Shown here in pieces: positions 24,902-32,548 of a stretch of 64,000 nucleotides of DNA; positions within the stretch are counted from its first letter, which is position 1, and the number at the start of each line of letters is the position of its first letter. The DNA comes from Actinomycetes bacterium (GTDB lineage: Bacteria; Actinomycetota; Coriobacteriia; Coriobacteriales; Eggerthellaceae): contig JAEZDJ010000037.1 of assembly GCA_023429565.1 (NCBI GenBank), positions 1 through 64,000 on the forward strand, in the 5' to 3' direction. The position numbers and the translations under genes were made by a program. The notes below the pieces were generated by a model, which saw only the letters and a list, made by a program, of their open reading frames with translations, was not told the DNA's origin and searched no databases.

Positions 24902-25432
24902 TCACTTCTCTTTTCTTGGAAAGAGCGTATAGCTGAAGCTGATCACGAAATCGATTGCGAGAATCAGCCCCCACGTCCCCGCCACCTTAGTAAATACCTC
25001 GTAGGCCTGTGCGCCTGCCGAGAGCACGGCCAATATGGCCATGATGCCGCACCCTATTGCACATGCTCCCAAGTGCCTGAGCCAATCGGCACGTTCGGCT
25101 GCCGCATGGGCAGTTCCAGCCCTTGGTCGCTTCTCAGGCTTAGGGCCGCATGCAAACCGATAGGCAAAGCGCATGTCAACCCATGAAACCAATTTCTTTC
25201 CGTACACCAGGGACACCCCCAGGTATATCGCGGCCAAAGCATGCGCAAAGGTAGCCTCGCCTCCACCCTTCAAATCTATCGCGGTAACGACAAGCAGGGC
25301 CGCATCAACCGCTGGGGACAAAGCAAGCAGAACCATTCCAAGCTTTTGCTTTTTCAAAACATAGCGGGCCAACAGACCGCTCAGCAGAAACACCCAGAAA
25401 AGGATCTCACATAAAACGATGAAGCCAATCAA
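24902..25432 (-). CDS. four-span membrane protein (YmcC-like) in a TetR operon
   Basis: A 176-residue membrane protein with hydrophobic spans at about residues 4-22, 30-50, 65-80 and 120-165, and a charged cytoplasmic loop (residues 95-115, rich in Arg/Lys/Glu). It resembles Bacillus YmcC-type proteins that are commonly encoded with a TetR regulator. No biochemical function is known to me. The start codon is a TTG at 25432 with AAAGGA seven bases upstream. No ATG is available near the first span. The gene is first in the operon and its promoter overlaps the palindromic operator at 25444-25475. Confidence 0.75.
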   Translation of the reverse strand: MIGFIVLCEILFWVFLLSGLLARYVLKKQKLGMVLLALSPAVDAALLVVTAIDLKGGGEATFAHALAAIYLGVSLVYGKKLVSWVDMRFAYRFACGPKPEKRPRAGTAHAAAERADWLRHLGACAIGCGIMAILAVLSAGAQAYEVFTKVAGTWGLILAIDFVISFSYTLFPRKEK

Positions 25433-25443
25433 TGAACAATCCT

Positions 25444-25475
25444 TTCTTATTTAATACATTTGTATTAAATAAGAA
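25444..25475 (-). promoter_or_regulatory. perfect 32-bp palindromic TetR operator
   Basis: TTCTTATTTAATACA (25444-25458) and its exact complement (25461-25475) flank a two-base centre, 12 bases upstream of the membrane-protein start. It is extremely AT-rich against a GC-rich background and must overlap the -10 region. It is the obvious binding site of the TetR regulator encoded two genes downstream. Confidence 0.85.
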
Positions 25476-25553
25476 TACCTGCGCGTCAGGAGGAAGTCAA
25501 CTCCGCCGAACACACGCCGCCTGCCGACAAGAGAGAATCCTCCCAAAAGGTCG

Positions 25554-25946
25554 CTACCGCTCCCCCAAACTCAACCGAGAGATATTCCACCGCACCAGAT
25601 CAGCGATGAGCTCCTGATCGACTTCTCCATCGAGGGGAAACCGAATTGTCCCCTTTGACGTCTTATAGCCGACCAAACGATCAGAAAACGCCTCCACGGC
25701 CTCAGACCCAGGATAAAGGCCAATATGGTGTTTAAAGGCAGCAAAGTGCATGATGTTCCTTCCCTGCCAATAGGTGGGCATGCCCCAGGCAAACCTCTCG
25801 ACAGCATCGGGTGCAGCCGCGCGAATCGTTGAGCGGATTGCCTGCAGGATCGGGCGGACTTCCGGCGGCCTTTCGGCAATGTAGGCATCCACCGCCTCGG
25901 AAGCCTCGCGATTCGTTGCCGCCACCTGTTGCTTGTCCTTTTTCAT
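25554..25946 (-). CDS. DUF1801 (YdhG-like) domain protein
   Basis: A 130-residue cytoplasmic protein of the DUF1801/YdhG family. Characteristic residues are VDAYIAERPPEVRPILQAIRSTIRAAAPDAVERFAWGMPTYW, then GLYPGSEAVEAF and KGTIRFPLD. A Bacillus member has been linked to frataxin-like iron delivery, but general function is not established. AGGAGGAACGCC precedes the ATG at 25946. The start overlaps the stop of the DUF1697 gene by four bases, so the two are translationally coupled. Confidence 0.88.
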   Translation of the reverse strand: MKKDKQQVAATNREASEAVDAYIAERPPEVRPILQAIRSTIRAAAPDAVERFAWGMPTYWQGRNIMHFAAFKHHIGLYPGSEAVEAFSDRLVGYKTSKGTIRFPLDGEVDQELIADLVRWNISRLSLGER

Positions 25947-26491
25947 GGCGTTCCTCCTGGCAGATCGAGAAGCTTCAAGACCGTGTTTGCATTTCGTATG
26001 GTGATCGCATGATAAGCCGCTTTGTTCTGAACCACCTTTGACCACCGGGTTCTCGAGAAGGTTGCCAGAGGGGCAGACCAGAATATGACCTGTCCATAGA
26101 AGGCCACCTGCTCATATTCAGGCTTTGCCTCACCAACGGCACGACATATCTCGTCAGCCGTTGCAGGAGGAACCACGAACAGGGCATTATGTTTGCTGGC
26201 AGGGTCATCGTTCCACCAGTCAGGCGCATGCCCGACCGCCTGCTCAAGAGCCTCGGCAGAAAGAACGCAGACCACGATGTCGAGGCCGAAGACGCCCGCG
26301 ATCTCAGCTTCGCAGGCAGCCTTGGTTTTTATCTCGTCGTACGGCGAGTCAAGCACCACGTTTCCACTGTTGAGGTACGTGACCACGCGCTCGAAGCCCC
26401 GCCGCTCAAGAGCCAGTCTCAGCGTCGGCATCGCAATCTTGTTCTTGCCTCCCACGTTGACGCCGCGAAGAAGCACGATGTAATTTTGCAT
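25943..26491 (-). CDS. DUF1697-domain protein
   Basis: A 182-residue cytoplasmic protein that begins with the DUF1697 signature YIVLLRGVNVGGKNKIAMPTLR and GFERVVTYLNSGNVVL. The C-terminal part NALFVVPP and WSKVVQNKAAYHAITIRNANTVLKL are also typical of the family. No function is known. The start at 26491 is preceded by a purine-rich GGGCGGAAG. A longer frame to 26575 lacks family residues. It forms a two-gene operon with the DUF1801 gene. Confidence 0.88.
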   Translation of the reverse strand: MQNYIVLLRGVNVGGKNKIAMPTLRLALERRGFERVVTYLNSGNVVLDSPYDEIKTKAACEAEIAGVFGLDIVVCVLSAEALEQAVGHAPDWWNDDPASKHNALFVVPPATADEICRAVGEAKPEYEQVAFYGQVIFWSAPLATFSRTRWSKVVQNKAAYHAITIRNANTVLKLLDLPGGTP

Positions 26492-26594
26492 CTTCCGCCC
26501 TTCCCTCGATGCCGACAGTTCCGAACTGGATAAATCGCATCCGAAAAAAGGGAGCCTCTCCTCACCGGACGCCATCCCGCATACGCGCGGAACC

Positions 26595-27071
26595 TCAATC
26601 CGAGAGAGCGGTTTGCCGAGCTCCCCGATAGTCGTCGAGCTTCTTCTTCACTTCCTGATACTCCTGCGGGACCTCGTGTCGATCCATCGATTTCGGCGCA
26701 TCGGTGGTTCCCGCCGCCTTCGCCATCTCGTAATACCAGCACTTGTAGTCGAGAAGGGCAAGCGTCCCGTTCAATTGCCTGATCTGCTCCTCAACGTTCT
26801 CGCGCCTCTTGCGAAGAAGATCGAGGCGCTGATCGATGGTTCCATCCCCCTGCGTTGCCCAATCTATGTATGCCTTGATGTCCTTGAGCGGCATGCCCGT
26901 CTTCTTCAGGCAGTCGATGATGTAGAGCCATTCCAGATCCTCGCCGCTGAACACCCTCATCCCTCCGCTTGACCGCTCGACGAAGGGCAGCAGGCCCTCC
27001 TTGTCGTAGTAGCGGAGCGTCGAGGTGGGAACGCCCATTATCTTTCCCATTTCACCTATTGTGTAGCGCAT
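26595..27071 (-). CDS. MerR-family regulator (AdhR/NmlR-like)
   Basis: A 158-residue regulator. The N-terminal winged helix (YTIGEMGKIMGVPTSTLRYYDKEGLLPF) is the MerR DNA-binding domain, followed by a long dimerisation helix (DQRLDLLRKRRENVEEQIRQL) and a short effector end. C54 sits in IIDCLKKTGMPLKDIKAY, the position of the conserved redox/electrophile-sensing cysteine of AdhR/NmlR proteins. GGAGAACGC precedes the ATG. It is divergent from an Fe-S aldo/keto reductase whose promoter (27105-27135) contains an AdhR-like inverted repeat with a 19-bp spacer. Two more copies in this window precede a cupin/aldo-keto reductase operon and a flavodoxin. Aldehyde-responsive activation is inferred. Confidence 0.9.
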   Translation of the reverse strand: MRYTIGEMGKIMGVPTSTLRYYDKEGLLPFVERSSGGMRVFSGEDLEWLYIIDCLKKTGMPLKDIKAYIDWATQGDGTIDQRLDLLRKRRENVEEQIRQLNGTLALLDYKCWYYEMAKAAGTTDAPKSMDRHEVPQEYQEVKKKLDDYRGARQTALSD

Positions 27072-27104
27072 GCGTTCTCCTAGCGATAAAGTTATAAAGA
27101 GAGC

Positions 27105-27135
27105 TTGACTTGAAGCTTACTTCAACTTGTATAAA
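27105..27135 (+). promoter_or_regulatory. MerR-type promoter/operator of the Fe-S aldo/keto reductase
   Basis: TTGACT (27105-27110) and TATAAA (27130-27135) are 19 bp apart. The spacer contains the inverted repeat CTTGAAGCTTACTTCAAC (27109-27126). It lies between the divergent MerR and aldo/keto reductase genes. A second inverted repeat TAGCCTA (27144-27150)/TAGGCTA (27161-27167) in the leader could form a small hairpin. Confidence 0.8.
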
Positions 27136-27287
27136 GAACAGTATAGCCTAACCGAGAAGATAGGCTAAAGTTGTACCGGCAAAGGCACGGCTCACCCATA
27201 GACGAGATGACCGATTGCCCGACCTTTCACCGCCCGCCGCCAGGAAATGCGGCCAATGCCGCGCTCCGGCAGCAAGAGAAGAGGAAC

Positions 27288-28409
27288 ATGATGGATTATT
27301 TAGGGCAGGATATCCCAAAGTTGGGGTTCGGATGCATGCGCCTGCCAAAAAAGGACGGCGTCATAGACATCCAGCAGACCGAGCAGATGGTCGATGAGTT
27401 TCTTGCCGCAGGAGGCACCTATTTTGACACCGCCCGCGCCTACGGCGAATCAGAGTCAGCTGTTCGAAGGGCGCTCGTCGAACGGCACCCGCGCGAAAGC
27501 TTCCAGCTGGCCACAAAAAATGCCGCCTGGCTCGGCGCAAAAAACGCTGAGGAGGCCCGAGCCTTCTTCGAGACGTCTCTCGAGCAGACGGGAGCCGGCT
27601 ACTTCGACTTCTATCTGCTTCACAATTTGGGCGGCAAACGAACACAGTCGTTCGACGACTATGACATGTGGGAATTCGTGCGCACCCTGAAGGAAGAAGG
27701 CAAAGTTCGCCATATCGGCTTCTCCCTGCACGACAATGCGGAGGTGCTCGAGCAGATTCTGGTCGCCCACCCCGAAGCGGAGTTCGTTCAGCTGCAGGTG
27801 AACTATGCCGATTGGGAAAACGGATCGGTGCAGGCACGGGCGTGCTGCGAAGTGGCTCACCGGCACGGCACGCCGATCATAATCATGGAACCCATTAGAG
27901 GCGGCACCCTGGCTGATCCTCCGGAGCCCGTGGCACACATATTGCGAGAGGCCGACCCGAACGCCTCCTACGTCTCATGGGCCTTGCGCTTCGCCTTCGG
28001 CATCGAAGGACTCATCACGGTGCTGTCGGGCATGTCGTCCATCGAACAGATGCGCGACAACGTGGGCATCTGGAAAAACTACGCGCCTCTCGACGCCCGC
28101 GAGCTGGCCGCACTCGACCGGGCACAGGAGAAGCTGGCCGAGATCACAGCTGTGCCATGCACCGCTTGCCACTATTGCATGAAGGAGTGCCCCCAGGACA
28201 TCGACATCGCCAACATCATGCAGGCCATCAATCACGAGGCATTGTATGGCATCAAGGACGGGCGCAGGTGGTACAACGCCTTCCTCTCAGGCAACAAGGC
28301 TTCGGCCTGCATCGAGTGCGGGCAATGCGAAGACGCCTGCCCACAGAACATCCCCATCATCGACGAGCTTGAAAAGGCCGTCGAGGCATTTGAAAACGAG
28401 GCGGGTTAG
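27288..28409 (+). CDS. aldo/keto reductase with C-terminal ferredoxin domain
   Basis: A 373-residue two-domain oxidoreductase. Residues 10-275 are an aldo/keto reductase barrel: GFGCMRLPKKDGV, YFDTARAYGESES (catalytic Asp/Tyr), FQLATKNAAW and GFSLHDN. The last 100 residues carry two [4Fe-4S] motifs, CTACHYCMKECPQDIDI and CIECGQCEDACPQNIPI. The family is common in anaerobes and is thought to couple carbonyl reduction to ferredoxin or to other redox partners. A GAGGAAC ribosome site precedes the tandem ATGs at 27288 and 27291. It is transcribed from the MerR-type promoter at 27105, divergent from its presumed regulator. Substrate unknown. Confidence 0.92.
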   Translation: MMDYLGQDIPKLGFGCMRLPKKDGVIDIQQTEQMVDEFLAAGGTYFDTARAYGESESAVRRALVERHPRESFQLATKNAAWLGAKNAEEARAFFETSLEQTGAGYFDFYLLHNLGGKRTQSFDDYDMWEFVRTLKEEGKVRHIGFSLHDNAEVLEQILVAHPEAEFVQLQVNYADWENGSVQARACCEVAHRHGTPIIIMEPIRGGTLADPPEPVAHILREADPNASYVSWALRFAFGIEGLITVLSGMSSIEQMRDNVGIWKNYAPLDARELAALDRAQEKLAEITAVPCTACHYCMKECPQDIDIANIMQAINHEALYGIKDGRRWYNAFLSGNKASACIECGQCEDACPQNIPIIDELEKAVEAFENEAG

Positions 28410-28507
28410 CGCGAAAGGCGATTGTCTGGGAATCGGGCATGCCCCGATGTCCTGACAGTCGCTCCATCGCATTGCAGGATTCCCCCCCACCACGAACCAG
28501 GAGCACA

Positions 28508-28624
28508 ATGGACAGACAGAAGAGTCACATCGCCCAAGGAATTGCCGCACTTCGCCACGGCGTCAAATTGAAACCCCTCGAGTGCGAGTGCGCAGCGCGT
28601 TCAAGCCACCAGGATGCCCTATGA
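28508..28624 (+). CDS. small 38-residue ORF translationally coupled to larE
   Basis: I do not recognise it. An ATG at 28508 follows a clear CAGGAGCAC ribosome site. The 38-codon frame stops at TGA 28622-28624, which overlaps the larE ATG (28621-28623) in an ATGA junction. The peptide is basic in the middle and contains a C-E-C pair (LKPLECECAARSS) and three histidines, with no membrane span. The signal and the stop/start overlap argue for real translation, either as a leader that couples larE expression or as a small metal-binding accessory of the nickel-pincer pathway. Both roles are speculation. Confidence 0.5.
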   Translation: MDRQKSHIAQGIAALRHGVKLKPLECECAARSSHQDAL

Positions 28625-29505
28625 CCAAGGCGCAGACGGTCTCTGCCATGACCCCGCAGATAGAAGCTTTGCATGCCGCCTTGCGTCGCGACCTTTCACG
28701 GTATTCGAAACTTGCAGTGGCCTTCTCCGGCGGCGTGGACTCAACGCTGCTGCTTTCGGTGGCCCACGATGTTCTTGGCGAAAACGTCGTAGCCTTCACC
28801 GCCTCCTCCTGCACGTTTCCGCAAAGGGAGCTCGACGAGGCAACGACGTTCTGTCAAGAGCAGGACATCGAGCAGGTGGTCTTTCCGTCCGAAGAGCTGG
28901 AGGTCGAGGGTTTCTCGCAGAACCCGCCCAACAGATGCTATTTGTGCAAGCAGGCGCTTTTCAGCGCAATGACCTCCCTTGCCAACGGTCAGGGCATCAC
29001 CGACATTGCAGACGGAACGAATCTGGACGACCTGCAAGACTATCGGCCAGGAAGACAGGCGAAAGAAGAGCAGGGAGTGCACAGCCCCCTCGCTGATGCA
29101 GGCTTTGACAAGCAAGCCATCCGCACGCTGTCAAAGCACCTCGGGCTCAAGACGTTTGACAAGCAGTCGTTCGCCTGCCTTGCCTCGCGCATACCGTACG
29201 GTGATCTGATTGACCGGGCGATTTTAAGCAAGATAGACCTTGCAGAACAATACCTGCTCGACAGCGGATTCAATCAGGTGCGCGTGCGCGTCCACGGAGA
29301 CATGGCCCGCATCGAGATGCCTCAAGCACAGTTTCCCCTTCTTTTCAAACAAGGGGCATACGAGTCAGCCGTTGAGCGACTCAAGGAGATCGGCTTTCGC
29401 TTTGTAACGCTTGACCTGGAAGGATACAGGTCGGGAAGCATGAACGGCGGCCTTGGCAAACCACAGGCATCACCACAGGAAAGAAGCGAGAGCCATGGAT
29501 CGTAA
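28621..29505 (+). CDS. larE: LarE-type ATP-dependent sacrificial sulfur transferase
   Basis: A 294-residue PP-loop enzyme of nickel-pincer nucleotide (NPN) synthesis. AFSGGVDSTLLL (SGGVDS at 36-41) is the ATP pyrophosphatase loop. LarE adenylylates the substrate carboxylate and then transfers sulfur to it. C186 in SFACLASRIPYG occupies the conserved sulfur-donor region. C106 and C109 (NRCYLCK) with C186 give three cysteines as in the LarE subtype proposed to carry a [4Fe-4S] cluster rather than sacrificing one cysteine. The ATG overlaps the stop of the 38-codon ORF, with AGGA six bases upstream. It overlaps larB by 11 bases. Family certain; subtype inferred. Confidence 0.93.
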   Translation: MTKAQTVSAMTPQIEALHAALRRDLSRYSKLAVAFSGGVDSTLLLSVAHDVLGENVVAFTASSCTFPQRELDEATTFCQEQDIEQVVFPSEELEVEGFSQNPPNRCYLCKQALFSAMTSLANGQGITDIADGTNLDDLQDYRPGRQAKEEQGVHSPLADAGFDKQAIRTLSKHLGLKTFDKQSFACLASRIPYGDLIDRAILSKIDLAEQYLLDSGFNQVRVRVHGDMARIEMPQAQFPLLFKQGAYESAVERLKEIGFRFVTLDLEGYRSGSMNGGLGKPQASPQERSESHGS

Positions 29506-30259
29506 CGAGCTTCGTCACCTTCTCGAAGAGGTGGCGCGAGGAACCGTTCCGGCAGAAGACGCCGAGAAGGAGCTCTGCAAGGCTCCGTTCAGCGACCTCG
29601 GCTTTGCCAAGGTCGACCATCATCGCGCGATGCGCCAAGGCGTCCCCGAGGTCATCTATGGAGAAGGCAAGACAGCCGGGCAGATTCAGGGCATCTGCGC
29701 CTCAATGGTCGAGGCTAACCAGAAACGCATCCTCATAACGCGGCTTTCGGCAAGCAAGGCGAAACAGCTTTCCGGAGCCTTTGCGCTCGACTACGACGAG
29801 CTGTCCCGCGTGGGGATCATTGGAGGCGTCAGGAATCCCGACGGCCAGGGGAAAATCCTCGTGGCAGCCGCGGGAACGAGCGACCTTCCCGTCGCCGAAG
29901 AGGCGGCTTTGACCTCCCAGGCCCTCGGCAACGAGACCGTTCGCCTCTTCGACGTCGGGGTTGCGGGAGTGCATCGGCTTCTCGCCCATACGGACGATCT
30001 GCTTGAAGCCCGGGTCATAGTGGCAGTGGCGGGAATGGAGGGGGCCCTGCCAAGCGTCATAGCAGGCCTCGTGTCCTGTCCCGTCATTGCCGTTCCCACC
30101 AGCGTCGGCTACGGAGCATCTTTGGGCGGAATCACGGCACTTCTCGCCATGCTGAATTCCTGCGCCAGCGGCGTCTCCGTGGTGAATATCGACAACGGGT
30201 TCGGAGCCGGATACCAGGCAAGCGCCATCAACCACCTTGAGCCACGAAAGGCAGAATGA
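29495..30259 (+). CDS. larB: LarB-type nicotinic acid adenine dinucleotide carboxylase/hydrolase
   Basis: A 254-residue protein of the LarB family, related to the PurE/AIR carboxylase fold. LarB carboxylates nicotinic acid adenine dinucleotide and hydrolyses it to the dicarboxylated mononucleotide, the first step of NPN synthesis. Seen: GVPEVIYGEGKTAGQIQGI in the N-terminal region, and AAAGTSDLPVAEEAA, DVGVAGVHRLL, VAGMEGALPSVIAGLV and VIAVPTSVGYGASLGGITALLAML in the catalytic part. It begins within the end of larE and ends seven bases before larC1, so the three genes form a tight operon. Confidence 0.95.
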   Translation: MDRNELRHLLEEVARGTVPAEDAEKELCKAPFSDLGFAKVDHHRAMRQGVPEVIYGEGKTAGQIQGICASMVEANQKRILITRLSASKAKQLSGAFALDYDELSRVGIIGGVRNPDGQGKILVAAAGTSDLPVAEEAALTSQALGNETVRLFDVGVAGVHRLLAHTDDLLEARVIVAVAGMEGALPSVIAGLVSCPVIAVPTSVGYGASLGGITALLAMLNSCASGVSVVNIDNGFGAGYQASAINHLEPRKAE

Positions 30260-30265
30260 GCCGCC

Positions 30266-30829
30266 ATGAACCTCACGATCGACCTGTCAGAACATGCCAC
30301 ACGGTCCTTCCTTTTGGAAACGGTGGTCGCAAACCTCCCCAAAGAAAAACGCGAAGAGGTTCTCTCTCTCGGCGGCGGAAGCCTGCTCGAGAGCACACAC
30401 TATCGAGACCTGCCAGCCGTCCTCGCCGCGATTGGCTCCTGTCCCCTGAGCGATCGCGTCAAGGCTGACGCGAAGGCGATATACCGGCTTCTCGCCCAGG
30501 CCGAAGCGCATGTCCACGGCTGTTCCGTGGAGGAAACGCATTTCCACGAGGTCGGAGAGGCGGAATCCATCTCCAGCGTGTTAGCCATCTGCCGAGCAAT
30601 TGAGCTGATGGATCCCCAGGAAATCCACACCACCCCAGTCCAAGTGGGCTTTGGCACGGTGACGTGTGCGCATGGGGAACTGGACATACCCGCACCGGCA
30701 ACGCGCGCCCTGCTCGAACGAGGCATCCCCACAGCTGTGCGCCGACTCGAGGGAGAGCGGTGCACGCCGACCTCGGCTGCGATCATTCTCCATTTCGTGG
30801 ATGCCTACGACATTCCCGAAACGCGATAA
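30266..30829 (+). CDS. larC: minimal LarC1-type nickel insertion protein (C-terminal LarC2 part absent)
   Basis: A 187-residue protein matching only the first part of LarC, which installs nickel in the NPN cofactor. It has HFHEVGEAESISSVLAICRAIELM, VQVGFGTVTCAHGELDIPAPATRALLERGIP and CTPTSAAIILHF, equivalent to the conserved core of LarC1. Typical LarC is about 400 residues, or is made as LarC1 plus LarC2 by a programmed frameshift. Here the frame stops soon after the TPTSAA motif and no LarC2 coding follows, because the convergent GNAT gene ends 31 bases downstream. The usual GISGDM N-terminus is also missing. It could be a shortened functional form or a decayed gene. No larA lies in the window. 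Confidence 0.85.
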   Translation: MNLTIDLSEHATRSFLLETVVANLPKEKREEVLSLGGGSLLESTHYRDLPAVLAAIGSCPLSDRVKADAKAIYRLLAQAEAHVHGCSVEETHFHEVGEAESISSVLAICRAIELMDPQEIHTTPVQVGFGTVTCAHGELDIPAPATRALLERGIPTAVRRLEGERCTPTSAAIILHFVDAYDIPETR

Positions 30830-30859
30830 ACTCTCCGAGCGCGGCCACTGGGCAGGCGG

Positions 30860-31627
30860 CTATCCGACCGGCAAATGCTCGGTCGCCGGAACGGGTATGA
30901 AGGTCTCGCAGCTCGCGATGGTGGCCTCTTGGCTGCCACGAGCCGCGTCAAAGCGATATTTTTCAGACACGTAGTCGTAGCCTTCGTTGAGCGCCAGAAT
31001 CTGCATGGTGGGGTTGTTGCTTTCCAGGTAGATCACGTCGACCCCCAGCAAGGGAGCAAGGGTGGACCAGGTTGACAGCATCTGGCGCATGCATCCTTTG
31101 CCTCGATGCTGGGGAAGCGTGTAGCACGCCACCACCGTCGCCCCTCGTTCAGCCTTGCCGTTGGGGCTGAGCGAGGGCATCCTGTCGGCGATTTCAAGCC
31201 CCGACATTGCCATTACCTCCCCCGCCTGTTCCACAAGAGCAAAGTGCACCTTTGCATTGAGGTTGCGGCGCACGTACGCCTCCGTCTCGCTGCAGAATCG
31301 TCGGCACGACTCCTCCGTCGCCAAAAGTCCTCGGTATTCGATCATCTGGGCATAGCGAAATTCGCAGATCGTCTTCACGTCATCAGAATCAGCGAGCCTG
31401 ACGGTCATTCCGTCAGTGCCATCAAGGCATTCATCGCCCGGCGTCGCAAAGACGGTGTCGGCCGCGGAGGGGATCTGCATGACAAGGCTCAAGGCCAAAT
31501 TCCGTGCCTCTTGCGAAAGGCCATCCTCCCGCAAGAGGTTAAGGTAGCTCGGATCGTCCTCAAGCACATCACGCTGCACCTCAATGCCACCTTCTTCCAC
31601 GCCAGTCTCCTGTCCACCTCGATACAT
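30860..31627 (-). CDS. GNAT-family N-acetyltransferase
   Basis: A 255-residue protein whose C-terminal 175 residues form a GNAT domain: MTVRLADSDDVKTICEFRYAQMIEY at the start, VHFALVEQAGEVMAMSGLEI in the middle, ACYTLPQHRGKGCMRQMLSTW as the acetyl-CoA pyrophosphate loop (Q-x-x-G-K-G), and YLESNNPTMQILALNEGYDYV. The first 75 residues are a variable acidic extension. GGAGG precedes the ATG at 31627. It starts 30 bases after the MarR stop and is the second gene of the MarR-regulated operon. It may inactivate a toxic amine or antibiotic, but the substrate is unknown. Confidence 0.85.
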   Translation of the reverse strand: MYRGGQETGVEEGGIEVQRDVLEDDPSYLNLLREDGLSQEARNLALSLVMQIPSAADTVFATPGDECLDGTDGMTVRLADSDDVKTICEFRYAQMIEYRGLLATEESCRRFCSETEAYVRRNLNAKVHFALVEQAGEVMAMSGLEIADRMPSLSPNGKAERGATVVACYTLPQHRGKGCMRQMLSTWSTLAPLLGVDVIYLESNNPTMQILALNEGYDYVSEKYRFDAARGSQEATIASCETFIPVPATEHLPVG

Positions 31628-31657
31628 TCCACGCCTCCGTATCCTAAAATTCTCCCG

Positions 31658-32308
31658 TTATTCCTGTCCGAAATCGTTGGCACGATGGCTTCGTCCGCGC
31701 CGGCCGCCCTCATGGGATTCAAACCCTCCGCAAGCGCCATGGAACCCAAATGCCGCAAAAGGAGAGAAGCCCATCGGCCCATCGAACCGATCGCCCTCGT
31801 CGAAAAACTTCTTGAACGCTTTTTCACGTTTTCGAAGCATGGCCTCGAAACCCTCGTCTCCACGTCCGCTGACCTCTGCTCCCACGTGCGCGATCACGCG
31901 ATCGAGGTAGTCGCCGAACGTCTTCTTCTCGTCTTCGTCCAGACAGTCGAACATATCCGCAGTCCCCGCAGCGCTTGAAGGCTGCTCAACCGCCCGTCCC
32001 TTGTCCGTCAGCTTGACCATCATCACCCGCCCGTCCTCCTCCGACTGTTCGCGCATGATGTAATCCTTGGCTTCAAGTTTTGACAGAAGCTCGTTCAGCG
32101 ACGAGGTGCGAATGCCCAAAACGCTCGTCATGTCTCTGGTGCTCACGCCATCCTTGATTTTCAACAAGGCGAGTATCCTCCCCTGCCCACGCAGGGGGTC
32201 GGCGATGGGCCCCGAACCCTTGCGGACGAACCGTTGCCGCATCAGCAGATGCTGAAGCGTGACAAGCTTTTCGTATAGCTGCATGTTCTCGTTCGATGCT
32301 GTCTCCAT
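31658..32308 (-). CDS. MarR-family transcriptional regulator
   Basis: A 216-residue MarR/winged-helix regulator. LRGQGRILALLKIKDGVSTRDMTSVLGIRTSSLNELLSKLEAKDYIMREQSEEDGRVMMVKLTDKG covers the recognition helix and the D-x-R wing. The C-terminal 60 residues (MLRKREKAFKKFF, then a Gly/Phe/His-rich tail) are an unusual extension beyond the normal 140-150-residue size. GGAGCATACCC precedes the ATG at 32308. It is first in an operon with the GNAT gene. Its promoter is surrounded by three GGTACC-centred palindromic sites (32329-32408), so autorepression is strongly suggested. Confidence 0.92.
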   Translation of the reverse strand: METASNENMQLYEKLVTLQHLLMRQRFVRKGSGPIADPLRGQGRILALLKIKDGVSTRDMTSVLGIRTSSLNELLSKLEAKDYIMREQSEEDGRVMMVKLTDKGRAVEQPSSAAGTADMFDCLDEDEKKTFGDYLDRVIAHVGAEVSGRGDEGFEAMLRKREKAFKKFFDEGDRFDGPMGFSPFAAFGFHGACGGFESHEGGRRGRSHRANDFGQE

Positions 32309-32328
32309 GGGTATGCTCCTCGTATCTT

Positions 32329-32408
32329 CGACAGGTACCATTTATAATACGGGAGTCATAATAAACTGGTACCTGTCGTTTTTCAAGACATTTTTTACCG
32401 GTACCGGT
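32329..32408 (-). promoter_or_regulatory. marR promoter with three GGTACC operator-like sites
   Basis: On the minus strand TTGAAA (32381-32386) and TATTAT (32358-32363) are separated by 17 bp, a good promoter. CGACAGGTACCA (32329-32340) lies downstream of the -10, its inverted copy (32367-32378) fills the spacer, and ACCGGTACCGGT (32397-32408) lies upstream of the -35. The sites are spaced about 30-38 bp centre to centre, close to three helical turns, so MarR dimers could cooperate. Confidence 0.75.
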
Positions 32409-32548
32409 TAAATTTGTATGAACAAGATTATAATGCCTGATGAAAAGCTTATAAGAAAATGAAATTCATAGCATTGACAAAGAGGGGGCAGTCCTCATCA
32501 TAGGCAGCGCAGCGGTCATTCAGGAAAAGCGCAGGATCCGGGCCCTCG

